Below are positions 22,576-34,919 of a stretch of DNA of 64,000 bases, piece after piece. Numbering within the stretch: position 1 is the stretch's first letter; each line of letters opens with the position of its first letter. The stretch is from Erythrophleum ivorense (lineage: Eukaryota > Streptophyta > Magnoliopsida > Fabales > Fabaceae). The notes under the pieces are model-generated. The model made no database searches. It had not been told where the DNA came from and was given only the letters and a program-made list of their open reading frames with translations. The stretch spans positions 124,001-188,000 of the forward strand of contig JAIUCV010000352.1 of the NCBI GenBank assembly GCA_026724425.1, in the 5' to 3' direction. A program made the position numbers and the translations under genes.

Positions 22576-25500
22576 TGTAACATCCGATTTTTCATAAAAA
22601 CACCAAAATGAGTCAGTTTGAAAAGCAAGTCCCCTAAAATGAATTATTTGAGACCAAGTAAAATTAGACTAAAATTTTAAATAATGAAAAATGAAAATCC
22701 AAGATCTAAGATGCCCAAAAATCAGAGTCAAAGTAGTTCAATAAAATCACCAAAAGTATAATGGTATTTTCATAAATATGAGCACTTTTTGGAAAACTCA
22801 CAGAAGGGCTTTCTAAATGAAAAAATTGAGTTTCTCGGGATTTTCAGAGGCTCAAAAAACTATAGGAACCCTTGGACTTGTTCAAACCTCTTTAAGTGTA
22901 TGTTTTTGAACGTCAGTTAACCTAAAAAAGTTTTAAATCTAAATTGAGTTATTCCAAAGGTATTTTATAAGTTAGAGAACCTAAACTTTATGATGGAACA
23001 GACAGTTCTCAAAAAGGAGCTAAAATGAGCTTAAAATGAACTAGCCAAGATAATGGACATAAATGGCATTTTTAAAGAACAATTTCCTTTTAATTTGCTT
23101 CTTATAAGGGCGTCCCATCCTCCCTTCATCTAACCGACCTTTTGTTCTACCCAAAATAGAGAGAGAGAGATCAAGAGGGGGGAAGAAAAGGAAAAAAATT
23201 TCAAGAAAAGGTAAGGAAAGTGGGATTTTCTTAGTTATCCTTTTAGTAACTTTGCTCCCTTCCTTCTTCCCCTTCTTTCTATAATTTTGGTGAATGATAT
23301 AGGGCTATTTTGGGTTTGATTTAGAGGGGAAAGGTTAGACTTTGAAGGAGAAGGCTATAGAAAAGGAGAAAGCCCTTGAAGAAGCCAAGGAAACAAGGTA
23401 CATATCACACTTTTCTTGCTTCCTTCTTATTGCTTTCCTTGGTGTGAGTTTCGACCTTGAAGAGAAAATGTAAGAGGGAGTAAATTATAACCAAGAGCAA
23501 GCAAGAAACCTAGGTTTTAGACTATGGAAAGCTAGTAAATGCAAAGAAACCTAAAGGAAACCATTAAAATCTAAGATGGCAAAGCTAGGGATTTAAAGAT
23601 ATATGCCAAAATATGATTTTTTTCCAAGGATGGTTAAGCTTATATGAGAGTTTAAATGAGTTCCTAAAACCCCTAGGAAGCCTCCCAAATGCCTCTTCCT
23701 TCAAGGAAACAAAGAAAACTCCATGAGTCCCTAAATACTATGTATGTCTCAACCAAGCTTGGAGTAGGTACCTAGGGAATGTTTTACATCTTTCTAAGCT
23801 TTGATTGGGACTAAATATGATGGAAGAACATCAAAGGAAGTCTTGAAAAAAATTTAGAACCCATAGATTAAGAGATGGAGGTATAGGTTTCATAAGATGA
23901 CATAAAGAAGCAACATATAGTTAGGCCCTTTAAAATGAATGTGTGAGGGCTCTAAGCAATCTAAATGAAGTCAAGAGTCATAGAATAAGGGAGAAAATGG
24001 GGCCAAGATCAAGAATTATTATAGTTGCTTCTTTAGGTCTTGAATGGAGCCATAATTGAACCATAAGAGGAAGTAACTTCATCTAGTGTGTGTATGATGC
24101 TAGAGTTAGCTTCAAGGATGTAATTGGATCCTATTTGATGTGTTTAGGCAAAAGGAATCAAATTCCACCCACTTGCAAGTGTGTGGCCTTGAGAGGGGAA
24201 GAAGAATCAAGGGAAAGACTTGTGTTTTGTTCCAAAGGTAGCTCTCTAACCTTTCTCTCATGCATTCTTGGTTGTTTTCTTATCTTTGGATGTGTATGTG
24301 TATATGTATATGTATACTTATGCCATGAGAAATGTGTACAGCTATTTTCTACATGCCATGGTACCATTATTTACATAAAATGTGTTTTATGAATGTGTTA
24401 TGACTTGAATGAGCTTGGTGAAGCCAAAAGTCCCTTACCAAATATGAGAATAAGCCAAAAGTCCCTAGAATTGGATAAGACAAAGCTAAAAGTCTTAAGA
24501 AAAGTAAGGCTTAGTCAAAAGTCTCTTGAAAATGGGCGATGCAAGTCCAAAAGTCTTAAGAAAAGGGAGTCAGGGTAAACCAATGCTCTTAAAAGCCAAT
24601 GTATGATATGTATAAGCTTCTTACACATAGAAATGAATTTATGTATGGTCACAAGTAACTTAATGTTCATATATGCATTTTTAGACTTGAAAATATGGCT
24701 ATTACGTATAATTAAAAGGGTTAAGAGTTATAAAAATTCTTAGAATCTCATTCTTCCCTTTCTAATGTCTAACCATGTCTAGGTAAGCCAAGTGGGTTAA
24801 GAAGTGGGAGCCAATAACCTTAAAGACCAAGAGCTTGGCAATGGAGTAGTGAAATAGTCTTTTTGATAGCTTTTTGTTGTCAAGAATTGTAATTACATAT
24901 TGTATATATGATGTAGATACTTGAGCACACTCAAATATATGTAGACATAATGTATGGAATGGTTTTGGGTTCATATGAATGAGTATGATTGATTTTGCCA
25001 CCAAAAGTCCTTGATATGTTATGCTTCCAATGTGTATGATTGCATGTAGCATAGTGGAAATGTGCTCCATGATGTTTTAAACCAAATGGCATGTCTCCCT
25101 AGGCTATGAATGTGGTTTTGGACTTGCCCAAGTGGCCATGGGTGATCTAAGAACAAGTTGACACCATTTTGAACCATTTAGAACACCAAAAATGACCAAT
25201 TTGTGAACTAAACCAAAATTTGACCAAATAAGAGAGTTTTTTCCCTGAAATTTGGCCAAAAGTAGGTCTCATCTAGAGCTTTCTATAGAGCTAAAAATCA
25301 CCTAATTTGGAGCTCTAGAGAATTTATTATGATTTTTTAAAATTGAAAAAATATGCTAAATTGTAGGATGCATTGTTCATATGGTCAAATTTTGTTTCCA
25401 TGTCACTCGTGAGCCAAATGATATCCAATGGCTATGAAATTTGACAAGCATAAACTATACCTTATAAGCTTTCCATATCCACTAAGATCACCTCATTTGA

Positions 25501-26193
25501 AGCTCTATAGAGAGAGAACCATATTTTTGAAATTTCATAACAGTACTAGTAGTGTAGTAGGACCTCTAGTACTGTTCCAATGATTTTTGTAGGTTAAATG
25601 CCATTTCCTTGATCTAGAACTATCTTTCATTAAAATTATAAATCCACATCTTTCCTAAATGGTATGTTTTTTGGGTTTTGATTTTTCTAGAATTAGTTAT
25701 GAATTTTTGAAATTTATATCAAAAACCTGTGATAGCAAATCTGGGCAGCTAGAGCTTTGGTGCTATTCTATTATCAATCATGGTTCAATTGCTATTTTTA
25801 TGGTTTGGAATGATTTATAACCTATATTTGACATTTAGGGTGTTCCAAAAAGCTATCATTTGCTTAATTTTAATTTTTTAGAATTAATTATGATTTTCCA
25901 AAGTTGATGTCAGAAAGCTGGAAAGTGGAACTCGTGGCCAACCTTAAATTTTTCTAATGTGTGGCTTCTTACCCACTTTGTGTATGATGTTTTATGTTGT
26001 TTGTGACTTATATGGATAGATTATGAGTAGAAGATAATATTGAGGAGTTCATGAGGTCCATGAAGTATAAAATGAATTTTTAAAGTCTTACGTAACACAA
26101 AAATATTGCATTAAATTTATTGATTTTCTATGAATGCAACATGTATGAAGCTTACTTGTTGGGAGGAAGGACTAGAGGAATATGGTGTGTACA
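22576..26193 (+). repeat. Family I solo LTR, 3.6 kb, TSD AAATT
   Basis: The copy starts TGTAACATCCGA at 22576 and ends TGTGTACA at 26193 (slightly altered TGTTACA). AAATT at 22571-22575 is repeated at 26194-26198. Its sequence is the reverse complement of the family as oriented at 17779-21388: 'ctcgggattttcagaggc' near 22834, the minisatellite near 24408-24575 in complementary form ('aagccaaaagtccct'), and the ~190-bp modules from ~25230. No pol sequence is present, so this is a solo LTR. Confidence 0.9.
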
Positions 26194-26198
26194 AAATT

Positions 26199-28279
26199 GG
26201 GGTGACTAGGATAGCTAAGGCCAAGGGTCAGCTACATCATCTTAGTGAATGATGATTGTGCCAAGCAACCTCAAATAAATTAAGTTGAATAAAATTTGCA
26301 ATATAGGGTGCAATCTAGATCATTTTTCTTAGAAATGGATTTTAATATCCAATTGAGCTTTCTAAATCTAAGAAAAACCTATAATCTATCTAATTCAAAT
26401 GGGTTTGGATTGAACTTAACTAGCTAAAATTTAAATTGAATTAAAAATACAAATAATTGACTAAAATGCATGAATTAACAAGTAAGTAATGAACATGTAA
26501 GTAGCTTTGGATATATCCCTTGATATTCACTATCCTTATCCTAATTCAATTATTAATGGCTCTAGTCTAAGAGTTCTTACATGTGTTCATGATAATTTAT
26601 CTTGAGTTACTACACAAGATTCAAGACACTAATGATTCAATGTTAATTGAGACCTCAATTCAGCATTAAATCATCAATTCTTGTGATTAAACTCATTGAA
26701 CACTCAAATAGAATAATTAATTAATCAAATTAGCCTCTGGACTTTCATTTTTGGAGGTTCAATTAACCAATTAAATTCCAAAAAGACCTCAGGTTATACA
26801 TTCAAGCACACAAATTTTAACATGCATTTCATCAATACCTTGATTGCATACATGAAAATTTGGAGGTCTATAAAAATTGCAGCACTTAAATCAATCCATT
26901 AATCATCAACACTCTCTCCTAATTGATCTCTAACTAGCTACCAATTATAAACAACACATTTCTTAATCAAATACAATCTTAACCAAGCTAGTATAAGAGA
27001 AAGAAAAGTGCTAGAAAGAGGGGAAATAAGGTGCAAAAATCTTAGCCAAATCCCTAATTAATCTTTTTAGATTCAAGCTTCAATCCAAGGATTTCATCCA
27101 AGCTAGCCACCAAATGAAAATTAAGCTTCTATTGGAGTGAGTTAATGAAGAAAATAGAGGAGATGAGCTATGGTCATGGAGCTTCTAATTGGGAGGAGAT
27201 GAATTCATGTTATGTGTGCCTCTTTCACATTCTTGATATCTCTCTCTTTGCCCAAGCCTCTACTCACCTCACGTGCTTCTTATGTGAATTAATGGACCTT
27301 CAGTCTATGTGCAAATCAAAATCATGCACTGTCCATATCATCCTTCCACCCATGTCATGTGTGTTGCTCCTCTAGTGAACCCGAGAGTCTCTCATCAATC
27401 CCTTTCCCCTTTAGATGTCTTCCCTGAGCCATCCTCACATGCTTTCTCTTATGTGTGATTTTTGTGGGCCCTCATACATCCAATTATGCATGTGTGTGTA
27501 ATCTAAATGAGAAAGTGAATGGAAGCCATGTGTGTGAGATGCGGAGGTACATCTACATGTGTTTATGTCAATGTAAGGAAGTTGATCTAGAGAGTGCAAG
27601 GTCATGCATTGTAATGTGATGAAGTTGCTTTTTCCTTCCATGTGCATGTGTGAATGAAGCAAGCTGGAAGTGTGCATAGAGTCCGTGTGATTTGGAAAAT
27701 GGAGTGTCTCATGCCTGTGACATGTGTGTGATTCAGCCGAGTGAATCTATCAACGTGAAAAAAAGATCTATGGAGTGTGAATGGATGGATGTGTCATCAT
27801 GCATGCTTGTCCATGTACGTGTCAATCTTTGTGCTTCCATTCATGACATGGTGTTGCGTGTGCTTTATATCTGAATGGATGAAAGGGTTCATAACTTGGA
27901 AATGAGAGAGTTCCTAATGCTTATTCATTCATTCCATTAGAGCTTCAATGCATGATCTGGAAGAGCTAAGTGTGAACCTACTTTGGACACCTTACATCCA
28001 TTAATGATCCATATGTATATATGTCACTTGGAGAGAGTCCAATTGGATCTGCACACATGGAAGAGCACAAAAAAAATGAATTTGTATTTTAACAAGAAAA
28101 AGCAACACATACAATCCCATTTCCTATTTTTTTAAAATTTTATTAAAAATTCTTGAAAAAAAAAATATCCATTACTTTAAATTGTAAACATTTAATTTTT
28201 ATTTTGAGATCTTGGCCCTTAAATTGATCTTATAACCTTCAATTCTCCTCCAAATTTAATTCCATCATTTAATTTTTAT
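26199..28279. other. Non-coding DNA with a TG-rich zone
   Basis: No gene recognised. The part 26280-27100 has many short 'aattaat/ttaattga' words like other LTR-element leaders here. From 27410 to 27870 the top strand is rich in 'catgtgtg', 'gtgtgtgag' and 'catgcatg' words. Several ~60-80-codon frames in it are fortuitous and without domains. Confidence 0.45.
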
Positions 28280-28508
28280 TTGCCCATTAAAATATACCAA
28301 ATAATAATAAAAAAACATTAAGTAGGAAAATTTACATAATTATTTAAAAGGAATTTATGCATTAAAAACTAATAATTTTACAAATTAATTCTTGTAGTGC
28401 AAAGAAATGGCTAATAAAATAAAATCTCACCTAATTAAATCCATTAAGTTATATTTAATCATTAAAATATCCAAATTAGAGAAAATAAAATATATAAAAA
28501 TTGACATT
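28280..28508 (+). repeat. Dispersed repeat, copy 2 (pair with 868-1095)
   Basis: It matches 868-1095 in the same orientation along about 230 bases. It ends about 10-15 bases before the family II LTR, whose insertion may have cut it. Confidence 0.7.
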
Positions 28509-29004
28509 AATCAGTGAACTTATGTAACATCCCAAAATTAATTAAATGAAATTATGAAGAATTAAGGATTTAATTTAAAAAAATAATGAATTATCATGAG
28601 AATTAAGAAAAATTCTATAAAATAAAAATTTTCAAGAAAAATGATTATTTAGGACATTTTGAGGCAAATAATAATAATTTGATAATTTTTTATGAATAAT
28701 AAATTTAATTATAGATTTAAATCTAATGAGGAGAAAATTTATTGTGGAGATGAAAATTTAATTAGAGTTCCATAATTAATTTAATTATACTAAGAATAAT
28801 TTCTTAAACCCAATTTAAGTTATAACAAGACTCACCCTATTTAAACTCATTAGATTGTGGGCCAGCACATAGAGATAAACCTAACTGGATAAAAATGCCC
28901 CTAAGTTAGTCACTCACACCTACCAAACCTTTAAAAAAAAAGGGCTACCCACTTTATTATTTGAGCTAGAGCATTTTGGATAGCCAAAGAAAAAGAGAAA
29001 AACA

Positions 29005-29010
29005 TATAAA
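29005..29010 (+). promoter_or_regulatory. TATA box of family II LTR promoter
   Basis: TATAAA lies within 'catataaaggaggg', followed ~30 bases later by 'gctagggtttttc', a typical plant leader start. Its position ~480 bp into the LTR fits the U3/R boundary. Confidence 0.5.
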
Positions 29011-30599
29011 GGAGGGAGAGCTAGGGTTTTTCAACTTCTTGACCTTGATTTGCACATCTAAAGAAAGATTTGGCCAAGGTAAATGATATAAAAGTTGATC
29101 ATCTCATCTACCTCTTCATTTTAGTTTGATTGATCTTCCATTTGGTGGGGTTTCACCTAAACCTTATGTCTAAAATTTGTGTTCTTGATGTATTCTTGCA
29201 TAATTTTTTAAGCTTAGAGTTAAAAGAACTATTGGGTAAGTGTTCCCTTTTATTTTGTAGTGTGGACATGTTTAAATTTCATCTCATAAGCTGATTTTGA
29301 TATATGCCTATCTCTATATGTAAAAATGCAAGGGGTGATGGTGACCCATTATTGTCTCTAAGCTTTTAGAGCTCTAATTTGTACCTTTAATCTATTGAAA
29401 GCTTAGGTAAGTGCTTTCTAAGTGATTCTTCATAATTGGAATGGATTGGTATATGACTTTTTTAGTGGATGATGACTAAAAGATGTATTTTGGTTAATTT
29501 AGGACATTTATAGTGTTTTGGCACTTGTTTATAGCTTTTGAGGAATTGGCAATCAAGTGAGGTAATAAAGGGTTTTAATTTCATGTAAATGTTAATATTA
29601 ATCTTATATTTGTTGCACATATAAGTTTTCCATAATAAATGATAAGTTTGGCTATTCACTATTTTAGACTATGATCGTGTCCTTATATGGAATTGTGATC
29701 ATGTTTCCACTTGTGCATTATGCCATGATTGTGCACTAAGTCTTGATTGTACTCATTAGAATACACCAAACCATAATCGTGCTTAATAGAGAGTTGGTGC
29801 CATGATCATACTTCCACTTGTCCGTTCATATATTACCAAGTGTAGGTATTTTGATATTTGGTAAATAAGGATAAACCTCATAGGATTAGGGTTTAAATTA
29901 TGTTTAACCTAATAGCCTTACTTGTAATTGAGTAATTATGACTTGCTATGTCTGTATGAAGAATTATCTTATCCAATAAAGAAAGTGATTAATATATTTG
30001 CTCTTATTGTTGGCCTTGTTATTGTTGAATGGTGGATTTTACTATCATGTGTAGTGAATTATCAATATTAATGTTTATGCACATTTGGTTCTATTTGTGA
30101 TATATAGTAGAAGCCTTAGAAATGTGCTTATGATATTCAGGTTATAAAGTGCATAGTGGTCCAACCCCTGGGTGTCATCATAGCTTGTTCTACTGTCATA
30201 GATCCCTTATGTGTGATTTTGGGATGAGTCATAGTCATATTTTGGGTTTCAGGTTATCTTAAAGTTTTAAGGATGTGGACATGCTTATTTTGTTCATTGA
30301 AACTTGATCAAAGTGGTTTGATGAATTTAGATGATGTATTGTGGATTTTATATTATCACTTGGAAGCCATCTACTACTAATTTTTGTTATGAAAATGCCT
30401 TATGCTGATATAATTGGAGTTAGATTGTCATAGCTAGCTTTTAAGTCCTTTGGTTATATAAGATCACTAAATAATGATTATAGAAGGACAAAACCTTTAA
30501 GAGCCTTGCATTTTATCCATAGAAAAGTCCTAAGACTGAGTTTGGGAAGGTAGTAATATATTGTTCCATGTATCTAGGTCTTTAGGATTAGTATGCATT

Positions 30600-30930
30600 T
30601 GAGTCGCAACCAAATTCTCTTAAGTCATAGCTAAAATTCATTAAAAAGGTAGCAGAGACTAGTTATGTCATGACAAAATGCCTCCTTGCTGCAGCGCATC
30701 ACCATGGCACAATTAGGTCTAGCTACAGTGGGAATCATACATGTGTATTATTTTAAGGTCGAAAGGGATCTTGCTAAGATGGGGGCATTTTGAGCCATGG
30801 CAAGAATCATATTTTGCCAGAGTTTTTGATCCAAACCCCAGTTTAGCCATAGTGAGAGTCTTCCAAGTCATGACAAAAGTGCAAAATTATGGTTTTAAGT
30901 ATTCCAAAGGCTGTTTTGGCCACAGCCCAA
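30600..30930 (+). repeat. Degenerate GCCATRGC-type repeats in the 3' part of family II LTR
   Basis: Words such as 'gccatggcaagaatca', 'gccatagtgagagtc', 'gtcatgacaaaagtgc' and 'accatggcacaatta' recur every ~40-60 bases. They are palindrome-like hexamer cores (CCATGG, TCATGA) followed by A/G-rich text. The array is loose. Confidence 0.4.
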
Positions 30931-31254
30931 CCCTTTCAAGTTGCGACTTAAGTTCTAAGGTCCCTATTTCTCATTATATTAATGATTAAACATTATTAGA
31001 GGCTCCATATGTATGGATTTTTATCCTTTTTAGAAGCATTTTGAATGGAGTAATTAAGTCTAATGAGAATTATGTTTCCATATGAATATGAATCCTTTTT
31101 TTTATATTGGTGGTAAATATTATTGATATAAAAGTTCAAATTTTGCTTGTATTTTCATACGTAGTTAATCTATTAGCTAAATTAAACCTTAATTACAATT
31201 GATTAAGAACCAAATTGTGTTCAATTAATTTAACATGGAGTTAGGGGCATTACA

Positions 31255-32029
31255 GCTTACAACTAAGCAACTCCTTTGAGCCTTTTCAGATTCAATACAT
31301 CACTACCTCCAACAAATCTAATGACCTAAAGTCTTAACTAGATGTTGTGTGGAATGAAGTTACACATTTTCAACAGGAAGAAAAAGATCTGCAATCATAG
31401 ATGTTAAGGCTGGGAATCCAATTTCCAACGCCAACAACTTGGCATAATCAACAAAAGGCAATAGGTGAAAGCTGAAATCGAGTCATTATCTAGTCAGTAA
31501 TCTATCTTGGTGGCAAAAGTGTAATTTGGTAAGCATACCTTAGAGGAAGTCACGAAAGACTGGACCAAAGTGGTTTCTATCCTGATAAGGGTGTACCAAA
31601 AAGTCTTAGCATTGCTAGGTACATTAGGATCTTCAGAAGTTTAGCTATGGTTATGGCCTAAGTTTTATTAGTTAATGATCAACTAGGAAATAAGGAAATC
31701 AATATTCAAGTCACATATAACAATATTTTTGGCCATAGGCAACTTGCAACTTAAAAGGGAAGCAAATAGCTGGAGTCTACCCTTGCCACCATCTCAATTG
31801 ATGAACCTACTAAGTCTACTATTAATATGGATTAATAAGGGGACCATGAGATTGGTGTAAATGCTCCATATCCTTAGCTAATTAGGCCATTCCATAAAGA
31901 CTTTAGTAGTTTCCATATAGTTTTTTCCCTCCTTTTTATATGTCCTACTAAAATTTGAACAAATTTATGGCTATCCAAGTTGATCTTTGGGTTGTTTACT
32001 AGTGCTTTAATCAATTTCTATTTTTGCAT
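31255..32029. other. Degraded TE DNA, no gene recognised
   Basis: This probably belongs to the region downstream of the Tat-type integrase on the minus strand. No motif is readable. Confidence 0.4.
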
Positions 32030-32059
32030 TTTGATCCTCGAAGATAGATAGGTAGCATT

Positions 32060-33065
32060 TCTTTAGATATTTATGTTTGATGTATTTTCTTTCTTCCATA
32101 CCTTCGATGTTGATTAAATGATAAACAGTACCATAAATTATTTAACTAACCCCATCTAGTCCTTTCTAATTGGGTAACCATTTATTGAACTTTTTATCTT
32201 TCAATGCTATAAGTAAACATGTCCTCCATACTAAATCTTTATCCTCAAAATGCTTTCACATTGTTGTACGTGCACACTACTTGTAGCTTGTGAAGTTGAA
32301 TATGTTCCAACACTATAAGCTACTCTTCATCTAAAGAGTCCAACTCCATACGCATAGCCTGAGTGTATTCATTAGCTGTCAAGTTGTTCTAATTTGCAAC
32401 CCTCCAAGATTTTACCATGACTTTCATAGGTAAAATAGCATTAATTCCATAAACTAGTTTGAAAGGAATGGTCCTAATAGTTGTTCTTACTAAATTTTTA
32501 TAAGCCCATAATACCTCATATAAGACTTAATGCCTTTTCCTCAGGCTATCTTCTACCAACTTTTTAATCATCCTAATTGTCACTTTGTTTGTGCCTTGGC
32601 TTGACTATTCGTTTAATCATAATAAGGAGTTGAATAAATAATTCAAAATCTAAACTCAAGCAAAAGCCCTTACCTTATCTTTAATAAACACTATTCTCTA
32701 GTCAATTGTCATTATTGTGGCAAGTTAAAATGGTAAATGATGTTTTGCTTAATGAACTTGATCATGTCCTTCTACTAAACCTTTTTTAATGGGATAGTTT
32801 CTACCCATTTGTTGAAGTAATCAATTTCCATAAACATAAAGGCATGTCTCTTAGGGGATGTTGGGTGGACCTTGTTGATTAAATCCATAGCCTATCTTTT
32901 AAAAGGCCAAGGTTTTATAATTGGACATAAATGGTTCGCGAGAGCATTCCTTAACATTCTATGCTTCTAGCATTCTTGGCACCCTTTAGCATATCTAATG
33001 CAATTGTTGGCTATAGTGGGCCAATAGTAGCCGTGTCAATGTAATAACCACCACATTTTTGGTCT
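32060..33065 (-). pseudogene. Tat/Athila-type integrase, broken
   Basis: Around 33030-32960 the minus strand gives GYYWPTIANNCIRYAKGCQEC, matching the HHCC zinc-finger region (GYYWPTM..D...Y...C..CQ) with both cysteines kept. Around 32900-32780 it gives PFKRXAMDLINKV (first catalytic Asp kept) and then YFNKWVETIPLKK. The second catalytic region, normally SDNG, is degraded to a TR-containing stretch. Then come a YSTPYYDXTNSQAKA-like piece (usual PYYPQ.NGQ.EA, catalytic Glu now Lys), WAYKNLVRT and PFKLVYGINAILPMKV. Integrase joins retroelement DNA to chromosomal DNA. This copy cannot, because of several stops and lost active-site residues. Confidence 0.8.
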
Positions 33066-33289
33066 AGCTTAGTGTGCTCCATATAATCCTTCATGAACCT
33101 AAGCCATAACCCTTAAAACTTCTTAATCATCTAAGCATCTCAATAAGATCCCTTCTTGTTTTTTTTTTGCACATTCCTTTCTAATCTTTTAACTTGTTAT
33201 AGTTGGAGGATCTTTAATGTGGTTAATCAACTCGATATGCCAATCAATAGCCATAATCAACTATGTTAGAATAGGGTCAACACAAGCAA

Positions 33290-33965
33290 TCTGCCATATA
33301 ATTGACAAGTATATCTTGTTGATTGTAAAAAAATTATTAGTTATAAATGGGGAATTTATCTCCTAAAGCTATATGAGATAATCTATTAATTTCTTCATTT
33401 TCTCATCTACTAATTTTCACAGCTTATTTAAAGCCAATTTGTGATAATGAATTAGATTAAGGTTTAAACATTGATATTTGCCAATCAACTACTTAATCAC
33501 TAGTTAGGAATCATATGCTATTTGAATATAATTAGCTTTCAAGAAATTCCAGGCCAATGATTAGTATCTTATACTTGGCCTGATTATTTGAGCAAGAGAA
33601 TTCTAATTCAAAATTGAAAGGTGCACTCTTTTGATTAGGGTTCATAATCACAATTCCAACTTTAACTTTCCCTTATGCACTAGATTTGTCAAAAACATCT
33701 ACCAATATTAGAGTCTTATGAATCTGTTAACATCCAACTTAGCATTAACTACTTCTAAGTAAGGATGCTCTGTTAAGAAATTGCAAGGCTTGTCCCTTCA
33801 TAGCCCTTAAAAGGACATGCTAGAAATTCTATGCATTTAGTTTGGAGTCCATTTTATTAATTTGCCTTATAGCATAGGTCTTGACAAAAGATATTTCACC
33901 AGATTCACCTTATATACCACTTCAACATACCTCAACTAGATATAATACTCTAACTTTATACAGCC
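33290..33965 (-). pseudogene. Tat/Athila-type RT tail and RNase H, broken
   Basis: The minus strand around 33930-33870 reads VNLVKYLLSRPML followed by GKLIKW, the usual DPIKYLL.KP.L.GRLA.W link after RT. Then a stretch like QKAIKGQALADFLAEHP is seen as RDKPCNFLTEHPYLEV in a shifted frame. Near 33660-33560 NFELEFSCSNNQAKYKILI and GLEFLE match the FKLEF.CSNNQAEYEALI.GL core of gypsy RNase H. The second acidic residue (E of QAEYE) is now K. There are many stops and frameshifts. Confidence 0.8.
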
Positions 33966-33980
33966 ATCATAAAGTCTTTA

Positions 33981-34488
33981 AAGAAAAGGAAAAAAATTAA
34001 TTTTTCTTGACTTTACCTAGCTACCGCTTTTTTTTTTTAGGTTTGTCAGAGCTACCCTCAAGCCAAGTTCATTTTAGTGGCTATTCTTTGGATTATACTA
34101 AATAAAGTCTTTGTTGTGATAGTTAATCCTACCATAAATATTAATCTAACAATTTCAATTATATTAATATCTTATTTAGGTAATATTGTTAGTGTAATAA
34201 GAGTATTAGTTTTTCTTAATGCATAAAGGATATAAAGACATTTCATTACACGAAGGTTTAAAATTTTAGGAAGGAAGAGAAATGATAAAAAAAAATTCCA
34301 TTACACTCAAATATATAAGAAAAATAAGCTATGTTTTTTGTTTTTTTGGTTCTAATTCTAGCAAGCACACCTTTGAACAAGTATTTTCAAACTGAACACA
34401 TTCCACATTCATACTTTTAAGCATCTTTATATGGAAACAACAAATTTTTGTTTCATTTTTGGCTATGAGCCTATGTAGTTAAGACTTT
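33981..34488. other. AT-rich DNA, no gene recognised
   Basis: This possibly belongs to the upstream RT part of the Tat-type element, but no motif survives. A short T-run lies near 34029-34038. Confidence 0.4.
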
Positions 34489-34499
34489 AAAGGAAAAGA

Positions 34500-34716
34500 A
34501 AAGGGAAAATTATAGTTGAAGATATTCATACTAAAGGACCTTAAATTTTGAAATCATTCTAAAAGACTTAACAACCAAAAATTTACACTACGCAGAAAAA
34601 TTGCAATTCATGACCTCAAATTAAAGCTCTTTCTTTGAGTCTCCTCAAATAATTTTAAAATTTAAGATCCTTTAATGTAAATATCTTCAATTTGAGGTTC
34701 TCAATTGTAATTTTTC
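34500..34716. mobile_element. MITE with long terminal inverted repeats and 11-bp TSD
   Basis: A 217-bp segment has ~65-80-bp imperfect inverted arms. The left arm includes 'gttgaagatattcat', 'aaaggaccttaaatttt' and 'aaaagact'. The right arm reads the reverse complement ('agtctcctc', 'aaatttaagatccttt', 'aaatatcttcaa'). The sequence AAAGGAAAAGA flanks it exactly on both sides (34489-34499 and 34717-34727). An ~11-bp duplication points to a Mutator-like MITE. The flanking word is purine-rich, so chance is less remote than for a complex sequence. Confidence 0.65.
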
Positions 34717-34789
34717 AAAGGAAAAGACCTTCAAAAACTAATAATGCCAATTAAAAGATAAGGAGAATCAAATTTCAAGGCTTTGTGAT

Positions 34790-34919
34790 GGTTAAAAGTT
34801 GCATTTCAACTTTAAAATGGTTTTTCATGGCTTAGACTACTGTAATCCCATGTTTAAGACTTGTTTGAGGCATTTTAGTATGTTAGGGAAGTAAGTCAAA
34901 CAAATCGGTAGGTCAATGG
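34790..34919 (+). repeat. Family II LTR fragment
   Basis: The text 'ggcttagactactgtaa', 'catgtttaagacttgtttg' and 'aggcatttta' matches 47735-47790 of the split family II copy. The family I LTR starting at 34920 was inserted into it. Confidence 0.5.

Larger units (their letters stand above)
28523..31254 (+). repeat. Family II solo LTR, 2.7 kb, near-perfect TSD
   Basis: The copy starts TGTAACATCCC at 28523 and ends GGGGCATTACA at 31254. ACTTA (28518-28522) in front and GCTTA (31255-31259) behind match in four of five bases, a decayed 5-bp TSD. A TATA box (29005-29010) followed by purine-rich text and 'gctagggtttttc' suggests a promoter about 480 bp from the start and supports the plus orientation. 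No pol is present. It shares only the terminal TGTAACA word with family I. A second copy, recognised by the 'tgatcatg..cc' and 'gccatgat' stretch, is at about 46050-54444. Confidence 0.75.
32030..33980 (-). mobile_element. Ty3/gypsy (Tat/Athila-like) pol remnant
   Basis: Reading the minus strand from 33980 down, the pol order is recognisable: RT/RNase H connection, RNase H, integrase zinc finger, integrase core and integrase C-terminal part. The similarity is to the non-chromodomain Tat/Athila branch, so it is a different element from the chromovirus at the right end. It is riddled with stops. Protease, most of RT and LTRs were not found. The left side is bounded by degraded DNA, the right side by a MITE and a family II fragment. 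Confidence 0.8.

Noticed and set aside
24158..24367. Histidine/threonine-rich peptide on the minus strand that looks metal-binding
   Set aside because: It comes from a 'tgtatatgtatatg' simple repeat in a solo LTR and has no family support.
27145..27874. Cluster of 60-80-codon frames with Cys/His-rich products, possibly small secreted peptides
   Set aside because: The text is a TG/CA-rich zone ('catgtgtg'), which yields Cys, His and Met codons in all frames. No signal-peptide-plus-cysteine pattern was conserved.
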